Below are positions 6,854 through 15,332 of a stretch of 38,428 nt of DNA, in pieces. The notes beneath the pieces were generated by a model. That model did not search any database. It was not told the origin of the DNA and saw only the letters and a list, made by a program, of their open reading frames with translations. The position numbers were made by a program, and so were the translations under genes. Source of the DNA: Alloscardovia omnicolens DSM 21503 (GTDB lineage Bacteria; Actinomycetota; Actinomycetes; Actinomycetales; Bifidobacteriaceae); NCBI RefSeq assembly GCF_000420505.1, contig NZ_ATVB01000014.1, forward strand, positions 1-38,428, in the 5' to 3' direction. Numbering within the stretch: position 1 is the stretch's first letter; each line of letters begins with the position of its first letter.

Positions 6854-8761
6854 ATGATTTATTTGTCTCAACTTGTGGGAAACCCAGTTCTCGATGTGAA
6901 CGGTGAAAAGATCGGGACCGTATCGGATCTGGGAATCGCCACAAAAGAAGTTTTCCCACGCGTCACATCCTTGGCATTTATGGGGCCAGGCAAGACGCCA
7001 TTTATGATTAGCTGGCGCAAATACGTTGAATCGTACGATGAGCACGTTGTGCATCTCAAAGTGAGCGCCACGGATATTCGTTTTAGTTATTTGCAATCGG
7101 ACGAGGTTTTGATCGCCCGCGATATTTTGAACAAGCAAATCGTTGATACACAAGGCATGCGCGTCGTGCGCGTAAACGATCTTAAGTTGTCAGATACGTC
7201 CAGCTCACAGCTGCGCTTGCTCGGTGCGGACGTGGGCGCGCGCGGACTGTTGCGCACTTTCGCCCCGCTGTGCGAGACGATTGCTGTGAAAGTAAGCTCG
7301 GCTTTCGGCAAGCCACTTCCAGAGCGTTTGATTGCTTGGAGCTACATGAATTTGGTTGACCGCAACCTCTCGGACGTTCAGTTGAGCGTAACGCATAAGA
7401 CGCTCGATGATATGCATCCGGCAGATATTGCAGACATTATTGAACGCCTCGACCCGCGTTTGCGCGGTCAGGTTTTTGCGCAGTTAGATGATGAACAGCG
7501 CGCGGATGCGATGGCCGAGTTTGATGATGACCATATGGCGGTCGAGCTGATGGGCGGTATGGCGGAGATGGACGCTTCTCGACTGCTGAGCGCCATGGAT
7601 CCGGACGATGCGGCCGAGCTCGTGAGCGAACTTGATTACAATAAAGCAGAGAAACTGCTGCGTTTAATGGGTGTGAAGGAACAGCACGCTATTAGGCAAC
7701 TGCTCGGTTACCGCGACGAAACTGCTGGTCGTATTATGACCAGCGAAGTGGTGGCGTTGCCAAAGAATACGACGGTTGCCGAAACGATTGCGCATTTGCG
7801 TACCTTGGACGAAGACTTCGAAGCTGTGCGCTATATCTACCTCAACGATGCGCAAGGCGAGTTGTGGGGCGTAGTGCCGATCGACTTGCTGGTTATTAGC
7901 GATGAGCAGGTGAAGTTGGGCGATTTAGCTACGCGCGATTTGATTGTGGCTCATCCTGATGATGATCAAGAAGACGTGGCTTTGAACATTGCCAAGTACA
8001 ATCTGCTCGCCATACCAGTAGTAAACGAAAAGAAAGAACTGCTCGGCATCGTAACCGTCGATGATGCTTTAGATGTGTTGGAAGAAGAGCACGCCGAGGA
8101 CTTGCAGATTGCTGGTGCTTCGCAGGCAGATACCGAACACGATAAAGGTCGCAGCGCCTTCATGTGGATGTTGCGCCGCAATACATGGGTAGTTATGTTC
8201 GCCTTGGTGGCTGCCGTGTGTACTGTGGCGGCGTGTGAGATGTTTGCGCGTGTGTCGGGTTCGGTGTCGGGTGGTGTTGCGTCTGCTGTGATTGCCGGCT
8301 TGCTCGCTAGCCTGAGCGTTCCAGTAGCCTTAATTATCACTGACGATGCGCTCTCGTACACCACCAGCATCTATTTGGAATACGATGCTGACGATGAGGA
8401 CGCTCCTTCCGCTCTCGGCTTTAGCTTAAAGATGATTGCCCTAGGCATTGCTTTCGCCGCAGCTTTCGTGCTGTTCTACGCCATGTGCGGTGAATTGGGT
8501 GGATGGTTCATGGCGCGCGGTGGTGCTGGTTCTTTGGAGCATCTGCGCGAGGCTTTGCTGGCCAGCATGTGCGCTGCAGGAGTCTCCATTGTGGTCTCGC
8601 TGGCCAGTATGCCAGCCTATTTAGCGCGATTGCGAAGTCGTGATGCTCATAATAAAGACAGTAACGGTTGGGCAATGTCCAACACGGCTATGGGCGTGTG
8701 CGCAGCAGTATTTATGGTGGTGTTTGGCGTGGCCTTGGGCCTCCAGCTGGGGGTGATGTAA
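6854..8761 (+). CDS. PRC-barrel / MgtE_N / CBS-pair protein with C-terminal membrane domain
   Basis: The protein has 635 residues. Two PRC-barrel-like units occupy about 1-165 (GNPVLDVNGEKIGTVSDLGI, then KQIVDTQGMRVVRVNDLKL). An MgtE_N-like helical domain follows at about 183-290 (HPADIADIIERLDPRLRGQV), then a CBS pair at about 291-415 (GRIMTSEVVALPKN and ALNIAKYNLLAIPVV). The end holds about five membrane segments (444-632). The soluble part matches the Mg2+ sensor of MgtE channels, but the membrane part lacks recognisable conserved MgtE channel motifs, so calling it a Mg2+ channel is unsafe. Its stop codon abuts the start of the Nramp-related gene, implying translational coupling. I infer a cytosolic Mg2+-sensing partner or regulator of that transporter; a stand-alone transporter remains possible. 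Confidence 0.82.
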   Translation: MIYLSQLVGNPVLDVNGEKIGTVSDLGIATKEVFPRVTSLAFMGPGKTPFMISWRKYVESYDEHVVHLKVSATDIRFSYLQSDEVLIARDILNKQIVDTQGMRVVRVNDLKLSDTSSSQLRLLGADVGARGLLRTFAPLCETIAVKVSSAFGKPLPERLIAWSYMNLVDRNLSDVQLSVTHKTLDDMHPADIADIIERLDPRLRGQVFAQLDDEQRADAMAEFDDDHMAVELMGGMAEMDASRLLSAMDPDDAAELVSELDYNKAEKLLRLMGVKEQHAIRQLLGYRDETAGRIMTSEVVALPKNTTVAETIAHLRTLDEDFEAVRYIYLNDAQGELWGVVPIDLLVISDEQVKLGDLATRDLIVAHPDDDQEDVALNIAKYNLLAIPVVNEKKELLGIVTVDDALDVLEEEHAEDLQIAGASQADTEHDKGRSAFMWMLRRNTWVVMFALVAAVCTVAACEMFARVSGSVSGGVASAVIAGLLASLSVPVALIITDDALSYTTSIYLEYDADDEDAPSALGFSLKMIALGIAFAAAFVLFYAMCGELGGWFMARGGAGSLEHLREALLASMCAAGVSIVVSLASMPAYLARLRSRDAHNKDSNGWAMSNTAMGVCAAVFMVVFGVALGLQLGVM

Positions 8762-10042
8762 GTGAGAGTACAGAAGAGTCGCATGAATCGCGCGGTCGAT
8801 ACCGGCCGCACATCGTGGTTACCAGAAGACTTCACCTGGCGCAAACTGCTCCTCGCCGTAGGTCCAGGCATGGTTGCCGCGCTCGCAGGTGCGGACGCTG
8901 GTGGCGTGGCTACCTATTCCACGGCCGGCGCTCAGTTTGGTTTTAAGCAGTTGTGGACCGTGCCCATTATGTGCTTCCTGCTGATTGTGGCGCAAGAAAC
9001 CGCCGCCCGCGTCGGCTGCGTTACCGGTAAAGGCTTCGCCTCGCTTATTCGCGAACAGTTTGGCGTGCGCAAGTCCGTGCTGGCCATGCTGGCTTTGCTT
9101 ATTTCGAATACCACGGTTACGCTGTCTGAATTCGCAGGTATCGCCTCTGGTTTGGGTCTGTTCGGTATTCCAGCTTATTTGTCGGTTCCTGTGGCGGCCC
9201 TGGTTATTTGGCTGCTCACCATGAGCGGCTCCTACCGCCGTATCGAGAAGATTCTGCTGGCTATTAGCTGCATCTTCCTCACTTATGTGGTGGCTGGCTT
9301 TATGGTGCATCCGAATTGGTCGCAGGCCGCGTTCTATACAGCTGTGCCCGTTTTCGAACCCTCGTCTGCGTATATGAGCCTGCTTGTGGCGAATGTAGGT
9401 ACCACGATTGCACCGTGGATGATTTTCCTTGCGCAGTCCAACGTTGTCGAGAAGAACTTGCATTCCTCCGACCTGTTTTATCAGCGCGTAGACACGATTT
9501 CCGGTGCAGTTATCGCTTCTGCCATCAGCTGGTTTATTATTCTCACTACGGGTGCGGTACTCGCGCCCGCGCATATTAAAGTTAACGAGGCTGCTGATGC
9601 TGCTATGGCTTTGGCTCCTTTAGTCGGTGACTACGCGCAGATTCTGTTTGGTGCTGGGCTCGTGGGCGCATCGTTTTTGGCGGCCTGCGTCTTGCCAGGC
9701 ACGACGTCGAGCGCGATTTGTGAGGCGTTTGGCTGGGAGAGAGGAGCCGATCGCAGTTGGGGTGAGGCGCCTGCTTACCGCGGCATTATTACTGCAGTTA
9801 TCGTTTTCTCTGCAGTTATCGTGATTATTCCGGACGTAAACCTTTTTGGCATTATGATGGCCGCGCAGGTGATTAACGGCATTCTTCTGCCCGTTTTGCT
9901 CATCTTCCTCGTTTCGATTGCATCAGATAAGCGCCTGATGGGCTCTCATATCAATTCAAAATTGTGGACATGGCTTACGTGGTTTACGATTGCCGCGGTT
10001 GTGGTGCTCACGGTCATCATGTTTGTGCTTCAGTCAGCGTGA
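8762..10042 (+). CDS. Nramp-related Mg2+/Mn2+ transporter (NRMT-like)
   Basis: An 11-12 helix membrane protein of 426 residues with the Nramp (SLC11) fold: GPGMVAALAGADAGGVATYS in helix 1 and VGTTIAPWMIFLAQSNVV in helix 6. Canonical Nramps have DPGN in helix 1 and MPH in helix 6. Here these read DAGG (45-48) and APW (217-219), so the Asn and the soft-metal Met ligands are replaced by Gly and Ala. This is the substitution pattern described for Nramp-related magnesium transporters, which carry hydrated Mg2+. The GTG start at 8762 directly follows the upstream stop codon. The 3' end overlaps the convergent symporter gene by 13 bp. The Mg2+ assignment rests on these motifs and the MgtE_N/CBS neighbour. 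Confidence 0.85.
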   Translation: MRVQKSRMNRAVDTGRTSWLPEDFTWRKLLLAVGPGMVAALAGADAGGVATYSTAGAQFGFKQLWTVPIMCFLLIVAQETAARVGCVTGKGFASLIREQFGVRKSVLAMLALLISNTTVTLSEFAGIASGLGLFGIPAYLSVPVAALVIWLLTMSGSYRRIEKILLAISCIFLTYVVAGFMVHPNWSQAAFYTAVPVFEPSSAYMSLLVANVGTTIAPWMIFLAQSNVVEKNLHSSDLFYQRVDTISGAVIASAISWFIILTTGAVLAPAHIKVNEAADAAMALAPLVGDYAQILFGAGLVGASFLAACVLPGTTSSAICEAFGWERGADRSWGEAPAYRGIITAVIVFSAVIVIIPDVNLFGIMMAAQVINGILLPVLLIFLVSIASDKRLMGSHINSKLWTWLTWFTIAAVVVLTVIMFVLQSA

Positions 10043-11415
10043 CCAATCTGCTCAAGTACGCGCTTTTCTGCGTACGTAGCAAAAATCAAGCCGCCTGCTA
10101 AGCACAAGCCGGCCGCAATCAGCGCGGTCAAGCGATAACCCATACCTGCAGAACCGATGAGCGCAACCGAAGTAAACACAATCATGGCGACGGACTGGCC
10201 AAGCTTCATGCTAAAGGTGCGCGCGGCATAGAACATGCCCTCGCGCTTTTCGCTGGACTCAATCGAATCGGCCTGCGCGACGTCGGCGAGCACAGCCTGC
10301 GGCAAAATGCCCAAAATGGCCATCGGTACGGCCGCCAAAATGACCATAACCACCGCCCATACGATCGACGGAATGCCGAACTGACCGGCTTGCGAAGTGA
10401 GAACGAAGCCGAGCACAAAAATCATGAAAGCGCTGAAAACAAGCGGTTTCTTGCCGATTCGCTTGGCGGCGATGTTCACGGCGGGGTAGAAGAGCAGTGA
10501 GATGACCGTCATGCCGGCGAACAGGAAGAAGGTCATCGAAGCATCGAAGCCCATAAGTTCGGTGATGTAGAACGGCATACCGGTTTGGAAAATCGTCAGG
10601 CCAATCCAATAGAGCACATCCGAGGCGATAAAAATCTGGAACTGACGGTTCTTAAACGTCTTGCTCAGGCTCTCCCACACGCCAATCGTGGACGGCTCCA
10701 TCGTTGCGTAGGTTTTCTCGTCGATGGTAAAGGTCGGCATCAGCATGCAGACGATAGCTACTGTGCTCAGGATTGCGACGGTTATGCGGAAATTCGTAAC
10801 GAAGCCCCACGCTTGCGGCAGGGCGCCCGCGATGTTCGGTACGAGATAGGCTACGGCCGTACCGATAAAGAAGGTGGTGGAAATCGAGGTGGAGACGTTA
10901 ATGCGCAGTTCTTTCGTGCTGCCCAGCTCCGGGATGAGCGCGTTATATGGCGTGCAGTAGCAGGTCATGCAGAAGTAGAAGATCAGAACGAGGGTGAACA
11001 GCGTAGCATTATTAATCGCTGATTCGTGGTTTATCGGCATAATAAAGATGGCTGTGGTGACTACGCCGAACGGGATGGCAGCCCACTGCATAAACGGCAT
11101 GCGCCGGCCTCGCGGATTCTTCGAGGCGTCTGATTTTCCGCCAATCCACGGGTCGAGAAACGCGTCGATAAGGCGACCGCTGGCCGTAATAGCGCCGATA
11201 GTTGTGAGCCCTAAAACGATTGCGCCTTGCGTAATGAAGATGGGCATCCCTTGGTTTTGCAGGTCTTGGCTTGGCTGATAAAAATAGACCAGCCAGTTGC
11301 TAATAATTCCCGACAAAATAGACCAGCCTAGCTGACCGATGGCGAACAGCCACAGGATGCGCGAGGTGGCGAGGGCTTTGGTTGTGGTGTTGTTGGTGTT
11401 CGTGTTCATGTTCAT
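10030..11415 (-). CDS. GPH family sugar:cation symporter (MelB-like MFS)
   Basis: A 12-helix carrier of 461 residues. The glycoside-pentoside-hexuronide family signature is GRLIDAFLDPWIGGKSD near residue 75-90, including the Asp residues that bind the coupling cation and sugar in MelB. NPRGRRMPFMQWAAIPFG follows, as is typical of this family. The ATG at 11415 has AAGGAG seven bases upstream. The sugar is not predictable; the gene lies outside the ABC-transporter locus and has no adjacent glycosidase. Its last 13 bp overlap the convergent Nramp-related gene. Confidence 0.9.
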   Translation of the reverse strand: MNMNTNTNNTTTKALATSRILWLFAIGQLGWSILSGIISNWLVYFYQPSQDLQNQGMPIFITQGAIVLGLTTIGAITASGRLIDAFLDPWIGGKSDASKNPRGRRMPFMQWAAIPFGVVTTAIFIMPINHESAINNATLFTLVLIFYFCMTCYCTPYNALIPELGSTKELRINVSTSISTTFFIGTAVAYLVPNIAGALPQAWGFVTNFRITVAILSTVAIVCMLMPTFTIDEKTYATMEPSTIGVWESLSKTFKNRQFQIFIASDVLYWIGLTIFQTGMPFYITELMGFDASMTFFLFAGMTVISLLFYPAVNIAAKRIGKKPLVFSAFMIFVLGFVLTSQAGQFGIPSIVWAVVMVILAAVPMAILGILPQAVLADVAQADSIESSEKREGMFYAARTFSMKLGQSVAMIVFTSVALIGSAGMGYRLTALIAAGLCLAGGLIFATYAEKRVLEQIGHAD

Positions 11416-11577
11416 TGCGGGCTCCTTTGCCTTGTGAGATTATTCTATCTAAGTTGCCGCGTTTGGCGTGCTCGCGTGACGTTCTGCGCGTTCTGTAACT
11501 GTTTGTCGGGTGGGGTTTCGGGTGGGGCGGTGATACACTATCTCTCGTGCTTCGTGTGCACTTTAAGAAGCACTATT

Positions 11578-11648
11578 GCGAATGTAGTTCATCGGTAGAA
11601 CGAGAGCTTCCCAAGCTCTAGAGGCGGGTTCGACTCCCGTCATTCGCT
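11578..11648 (+). tRNA. tRNA-Gly (anticodon CCC)
   Basis: The acceptor stem pairs GCGAATG (11578-11584) with CATTCGC (11641-11647), with discriminator T. The anticodon arm AGAGC-TTCCCAA-GCTCT gives CCC, and the T-loop is GGTTCGACTCC. It is 71 nt with no encoded CCA. A possible -10 (tacact, 11534-11539) lies upstream. Confidence 0.96.
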
Positions 11649-11668
11649 CTGATGGATTGTGTTGGGCG

Positions 11669-12066
11669 GTGTTGCCCAATTCCTTCCCACGTTGTGAGAG
11701 TTAATGCTTTTTCTATGCGTAGTCCGAACCTAATTTGCCGTAACACTCAAACGCCGGCTGCAGATTGGGAGTTACAGGTGGCGTTGGGTGAATATTAAAG
11801 GACAATTCGGCAGTATCGCTCAAACGGTTCCCAAGGATTGAGCATTAAAGAAATTGTGAATGTTCACAAGTTCTTTCAAACGGCTGTATCTCTCAATTGG
11901 TTTCTAGCGATTGGGAAATACGGGTGTAAATGGGGGCTTGGAACAAGAATTTCGCCTGTATCTCCCAATCTATAATTGGGGATTGAGTGTTGCGGATCGA
12001 AATAGCCCCTTTGAGTAGTCGCTTTTGGATGTATCTCTCAAACCCTAAATAGGGATTGAGAGATAC
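11669..12066. repeat. Array I: 36-bp divergent palindromes at 73-bp spacing (CRISPR-like geometry)
   Basis: Five 36-bp units begin at 11740, 11813, 11886, 11958 and 12031, giving steps of 73, 73, 72 and 73. A weaker sixth starts at 11669. Each has a left arm like GTATCTCTCAA and a right arm like TTGAGAGATAC. The unit at 12031-12066 is nearly perfect (11-bp outer stem, one mismatch, then CCCTA/TAGGG). Units differ at roughly a third of positions, but arm changes are partly matched: pair 4-33 is T-A in most units and A-T at 11740, and pair 6-31 is T-A or G-C. The 36-37 bp between units is unique. The region fills the gap between tRNA-Gly and the DUF559 gene, whose stop is 32 bp from the last unit. 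No cas gene is present. Confidence 0.8.
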
Positions 12067-12098
12067 GGAGCATGAGTCTGCCGGAAAACGATTCATAC

Positions 12099-13148
12099 TT
12101 ATAGGACGGATTCAGATTCTAGAAGGGTCCTTAATGCGCTAGACTCTTCGCGGAAATTCTCTCGCTGTATCACTGCAACTGAAAGAAGATGGTGCATAAG
12201 TTCCCTGGGGGAGAGCAATTCTTTCCAAGTTACCCTGATGAAGGAGTAGCCTAACATCTCCAACAATTGTTGCCTCTTTATAGATTCTTGTCTTGCGTCT
12301 AAAAACTCGTCCTCGTTGCTGCCCATCTTTCCTTTTCCATCGAATTCGATGAGCAAGTTTAAACCTGGTATAGCGAAATCTGCATAGTAATCATTCCCCC
12401 GTGCATGAATTTTGTACTGGGTTACGTACTGATTTGGGAAAGTTGCACACACAAATGGTAGTAATGCTGCTTCGGCGATATTTTCGCATCCCGCATCCGC
12501 AGTGTTAATGATTAGCTCAGCTCGCTTGTAATTGAATAGTCTGGGATATTTTCTCCTAACATTCTTGAGCGATGTGAGCAATGTATCCTTTACTTTCTTC
12601 TCGGCAATGCGAGAATCTTTTTGATGGAACCGCGAGAATGACGTCACTTCATGTAGTATTTCCGAGACAGCTACGATTGCATCGATAGCTGGCCGCGATA
12701 GGGCTATTCTCAAAGACGTAAGCACAAGCGATTCCACAGGAAGACCGTTAATATTCTGGACATGTTTTTTGCTTAGCATGAGTGCGCTTGGCAAGAATTT
12801 TCTTGAAACCACAGTGTGCTTACAGATTTCAACTTCCTTTAAATCGACGATATGGCGATCGTTCCCTTTTACTGCACGGATCTCAGGTGTATTGTCCCAA
12901 GTTGGTATGCCGTGTATGAGCATCGCCGATTCATGGGTGAAACACTCAATACCAGTACGTGTTGCATAAACAGCATGAATCCTAGCGAGGTTCACTGCAT
13001 CGCGAATTTCCCAGGCCGGACTATCTTTGCTGAATCGCTCGGTATTCATTACTACGCCGCGCATTATTTTTGCGTAGTGCTTATTGTATTTCTTAGAATC
13101 ATTGCCTTTGAGTACGATTATTTCTGGCTGCTGTATCGAAGTCTTCAT
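12099..13148 (-). CDS. AbiEi-like / DUF559 (PD-(D/E)XK-type) protein
   Basis: A protein of about 349 residues. Its N-terminal half has AbiEi-type features (KIMRGVV, then ECFTHESAMLIHGIP). The C-terminal ~100 residues match DUF559, a Vsr-like nuclease fold: YYADFAIPGLNLLIEFDGK with Asp and Glu/Lys candidates for the active site, and LEMLGYSFIRVTWKELL. Such proteins are common in actinobacteria and are sometimes linked to type IV toxin-antitoxin systems; their function is not established. The frame is open to a GTG at 13220, but the ATG at 13148 fits the family better; neither has a good ribosome binding site. A 24-bp palindrome spans this ATG. A truncated antitoxin-like ORF lies upstream and array I lies directly downstream. 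Confidence 0.7.
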   Translation of the reverse strand: MKTSIQQPEIIVLKGNDSKKYNKHYAKIMRGVVMNTERFSKDSPAWEIRDAVNLARIHAVYATRTGIECFTHESAMLIHGIPTWDNTPEIRAVKGNDRHIVDLKEVEICKHTVVSRKFLPSALMLSKKHVQNINGLPVESLVLTSLRIALSRPAIDAIVAVSEILHEVTSFSRFHQKDSRIAEKKVKDTLLTSLKNVRRKYPRLFNYKRAELIINTADAGCENIAEAALLPFVCATFPNQYVTQYKIHARGNDYYADFAIPGLNLLIEFDGKGKMGSNEDEFLDARQESIKRQQLLEMLGYSFIRVTWKELLSPRELMHHLLSVAVIQRENFREESSALRTLLESESVL

Positions 13149-13157
13149 ACTTCGATA
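13134..13157. promoter_or_regulatory. 24-bp palindrome at the start codon of the DUF559 gene, candidate operator
   Basis: TATCGAAGT (13134-13142) and ACTTCGATA (13149-13157) are perfect 9-bp arms around a 6-bp spacer that contains the start codon. The position suggests autoregulation, as seen for AbiEi-type antitoxins, or an mRNA hairpin hiding the start. Confidence 0.55.
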
Positions 13158-13249
13158 GTGCCTGCAATAACCACAGAAAACCAAACTTAAACGAACATGT
13201 GAACCGATGTGGAAACGCACCTACGATTTGCTTTTAATATAGAACAAAC

Positions 13250-13435
13250 CTAGTCAGAGTTCGTTTCAGGGAGTTGAGAACTCGCGTTTAACTGATCTTC
13301 ATCAAATTCATATGGTCGCCCGCGACGAGGTTCAGTAACCTCGCCAGTCCATGTACCGTTTTCGTACTTAGCGATCATGTCTTCAAGCTGTTCTTCGGTT
13401 AAGCCAAATTCTGAAGTAATATTTAATTCGTTCAT
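13250..13435 (-). CDS. Small acidic antitoxin-like ORF, probably C-terminally truncated
   Basis: A 61-residue ORF from ATG 13435: FGLTEEQLEDMIAKYENGTW, then a GRP motif and an acidic stretch. This resembles the N-terminal part of ribbon-helix-helix antitoxin-like proteins, in which GRP is followed by a beta strand such as xSFRLPES. Here the matching place reads ASSQLPETNSD and then stops, so the DNA-binding fold seems lost. The open frame extends to 13645, but that part looks non-coding. No Shine-Dalgarno is visible. The assignment is by resemblance only. Confidence 0.4.
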   Translation of the reverse strand: MNELNITSEFGLTEEQLEDMIAKYENGTWTGEVTEPRRGRPYEFDEDQLNASSQLPETNSD

Positions 13436-13792
13436 GATATTTTGTTGAAGTTTTGTATGTCTGACGCTCATAATTCTATCGTCACGAGTGTGCGAACTCA
13501 CAACAATACCTTGCGCCAACCCGTGCGTTCCGCTCAGCGTGTGCATGCTGGGACTAAGCTCTCGCCTAACCGCAGGTTTCCTCCTTACGAAAACATGTTC
13601 TTCTGTATAGGCGTTTCGTTGCTGGGGAAGAGCGGTACAGAACATTCATTCGATACGAAGTGAGCGCAAACTTTATCGCGCGCTTTCGCTGAGCGAGCTG
13701 TTTTATCTGAACAATCAAACCCCAAAAAGCTCGACAAACCCCGCGACACGCGTCGAACTAAGCCATTTTGCAACCCAAAATCACAACTCTTT

Positions 13793-13847
13793 TTGACATT
13801 ATGGAACACCGGTGTATCATAGAAGCAGTGGTACACAGATGTACCAC
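13793..13847 (+). promoter_or_regulatory. Promoter and operators of the sugar ABC transporter operon
   Basis: A -35 TTGACA (13793-13798) and -10 TATCAT (13815-13820) are 16 bp apart. Between them lies the palindrome ACACCGGTGT (13806-13815) with a central CG, as in LacI-family operators. At the expected transcript start is a second palindrome with arms GTGGTACA (13828-13835) and TGTACCAC (13840-13847). Both are placed to block RNA polymerase. The LacI-family gene at 19709 is the likely regulator. Confidence 0.75.
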
Positions 13848-13962
13848 CTGCGAATTGGAGAAAAGACACTGCATAGAACACGATGAGAACGCAACGACGG
13901 TTCTCGCACAGATGAGCCAACAATCATCTTGAATCATCTGCGCAGTGTTGGAAGGAGCGAAA

Positions 13963-15321
13963 ATGCGACATTCGAAAAAGATTCTTGCAGCAGTGGCTGC
14001 AGTATCGGTGCTCACAGGTCTTGCTGCCTGCAGCAACTCAGGCAGTTCCGATAAGGCGTCATCTAAGGGCGATGCCAATAAGGCCGAGCTTGTCTTCTGG
14101 GGCTGGGATTCGGGCAACTCCATGAAGGATCTTATTGCCGAATTCGAGAAGGCAAACCCAGGAATCACGGTGAAGTTTAATAACACCGGTACTGCATCCG
14201 ACACTCAGACTGCTCTTACAAATGCTGTTGCAGCGGGTAACGGAGCTCCGGATGTTGTTATGCTCGAAGACCCAACAGTTACCCAATTTGCAGTAACTGG
14301 CGATTTGGTTTCACTAGACGAGTTTGGTGCAAACAAGCTCGAAAATGATTTCGCAGCCGGTCCATGGAACAAACTTCAGTACGGTGGTAAGTCTTACGCT
14401 CTGCCGATTGATTCGGGTCCAGAAGTGTTCTTCTATAACAAGGCTGTTTTTGATAAAGCGGGTGTCGACGGTTCTCAGATTAAGACATGGGACGACTACT
14501 ACGAGGCAGCGAAGAAGGTTCGCGCGATAGGCTCGTACATTACAAATAACTCGGGCTCCTCGATGGAGTATCAGCCGTTTACCGCTCAGACATGGCAGGC
14601 AGGCGCGCATCCTTGGAAGGTCGATGGTGAAAACATTACCATCGATATGACCAAAGATGCGGGCATGAAGAAGTACATTGAGTTCCAGCAGAAGTTGATC
14701 GATGAGGATCTGATTGATACCAAAATTGCCAACTGGTCCGATGACTGGAACCGCTCTCTCAACGACGGTACCCTCGCATCCCTCACGATCGGCGCGTGGA
14801 TGCCAGTGAACTTGATGAACGGCGCTCCAGATCAGGCGGGTAACTGGCGTGTAGCTCAGCTGCCGCAGTGGAACGAAGGCGACGAAGTGTCTGCAGAAGA
14901 TGGCGGTTCCGCACTGGCTGTCGTTAAGCAGTCCAAGCAGCAGGCTGCAGCATACAAGTTTGTTGAGTACTTGACTCACGGCGAGGGCGCAGACACGATG
15001 GCTGCAACCGGTACGTTCCCAAGCCTTAAGCGTATTTTGGAATCTAAGTCCTTTGTTGATCCAAGCGCAGAAGCTAATAAGAAGGTGAACGACTTCTTTG
15101 GCGGTCAGAACGTAAATGAAGTTCTGTCTCAGGCTGCTCAACGCAAGGTAACAGAATTCCAGTACCTGCCATATAACCCATTTGCGCAGACCACATTCGG
15201 CGACCAGATTTCTAAGGCGTACTCTAAGGACACCACTTTAGAGAAGGCTATGGCAGCTTACGCTAAGGCTCTGGCTGAGCACGGTGAACAGCAGGGTTAC
15301 AAGGTAACCAACAAGAACTAA
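13963..15321 (+). CDS. Sugar ABC transporter substrate-binding lipoprotein
   Basis: A 452-residue extracytoplasmic binding protein (family 1 sugar-binding). The signal peptide MRHSKKILAAVAAVSVLTG ends in lipobox LAAC, with lipid attachment at Cys23. LVFWGWDSG, then GAPDVVMLEDPTVTQFA and a C-terminal helical domain are typical of oligosaccharide-binding proteins. The ATG at 13963 has GAAGGAG upstream; the GTG at 13945 is not used. It is first in an operon with two permeases; no ATPase gene is present, so a shared MsiK-type ATPase encoded elsewhere is expected. The substrate is inferred to be a beta-galactoside oligosaccharide from the adjacent GH42 gene. Confidence 0.94.
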   Translation: MRHSKKILAAVAAVSVLTGLAACSNSGSSDKASSKGDANKAELVFWGWDSGNSMKDLIAEFEKANPGITVKFNNTGTASDTQTALTNAVAAGNGAPDVVMLEDPTVTQFAVTGDLVSLDEFGANKLENDFAAGPWNKLQYGGKSYALPIDSGPEVFFYNKAVFDKAGVDGSQIKTWDDYYEAAKKVRAIGSYITNNSGSSMEYQPFTAQTWQAGAHPWKVDGENITIDMTKDAGMKKYIEFQQKLIDEDLIDTKIANWSDDWNRSLNDGTLASLTIGAWMPVNLMNGAPDQAGNWRVAQLPQWNEGDEVSAEDGGSALAVVKQSKQQAAAYKFVEYLTHGEGADTMAATGTFPSLKRILESKSFVDPSAEANKKVNDFFGGQNVNEVLSQAAQRKVTEFQYLPYNPFAQTTFGDQISKAYSKDTTLEKAMAAYAKALAEHGEQQGYKVTNKN

Positions 15322-15332
15322 AACACACCTTT

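Noticed and set aside
11740-12066. Calling array I a standard CRISPR array
   Set aside because: Repeats differ from each other at about a third of positions, are nearly full palindromes in places, and no cas gene is present; only the geometry fits, so it is listed as a repeat.
11740-12066. Reading the 73-bp units as tRNA-like genes because of their length and the nearby tRNA-Gly
   Set aside because: The units form single long hairpins and show no acceptor, D- or T-arm pattern.
11893-12096. 67-codon minus-strand ORF across array I
   Set aside because: It runs through the palindromes, has no recognisable domain or ribosome binding site and is a chance ORF.
13436-13645. Upstream extension of the small antitoxin-like ORF to 13645
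   Set aside because: The extra 70 residues are basic and low in protein-like features, with no ribosome binding site; the conserved-looking part begins at 13435.
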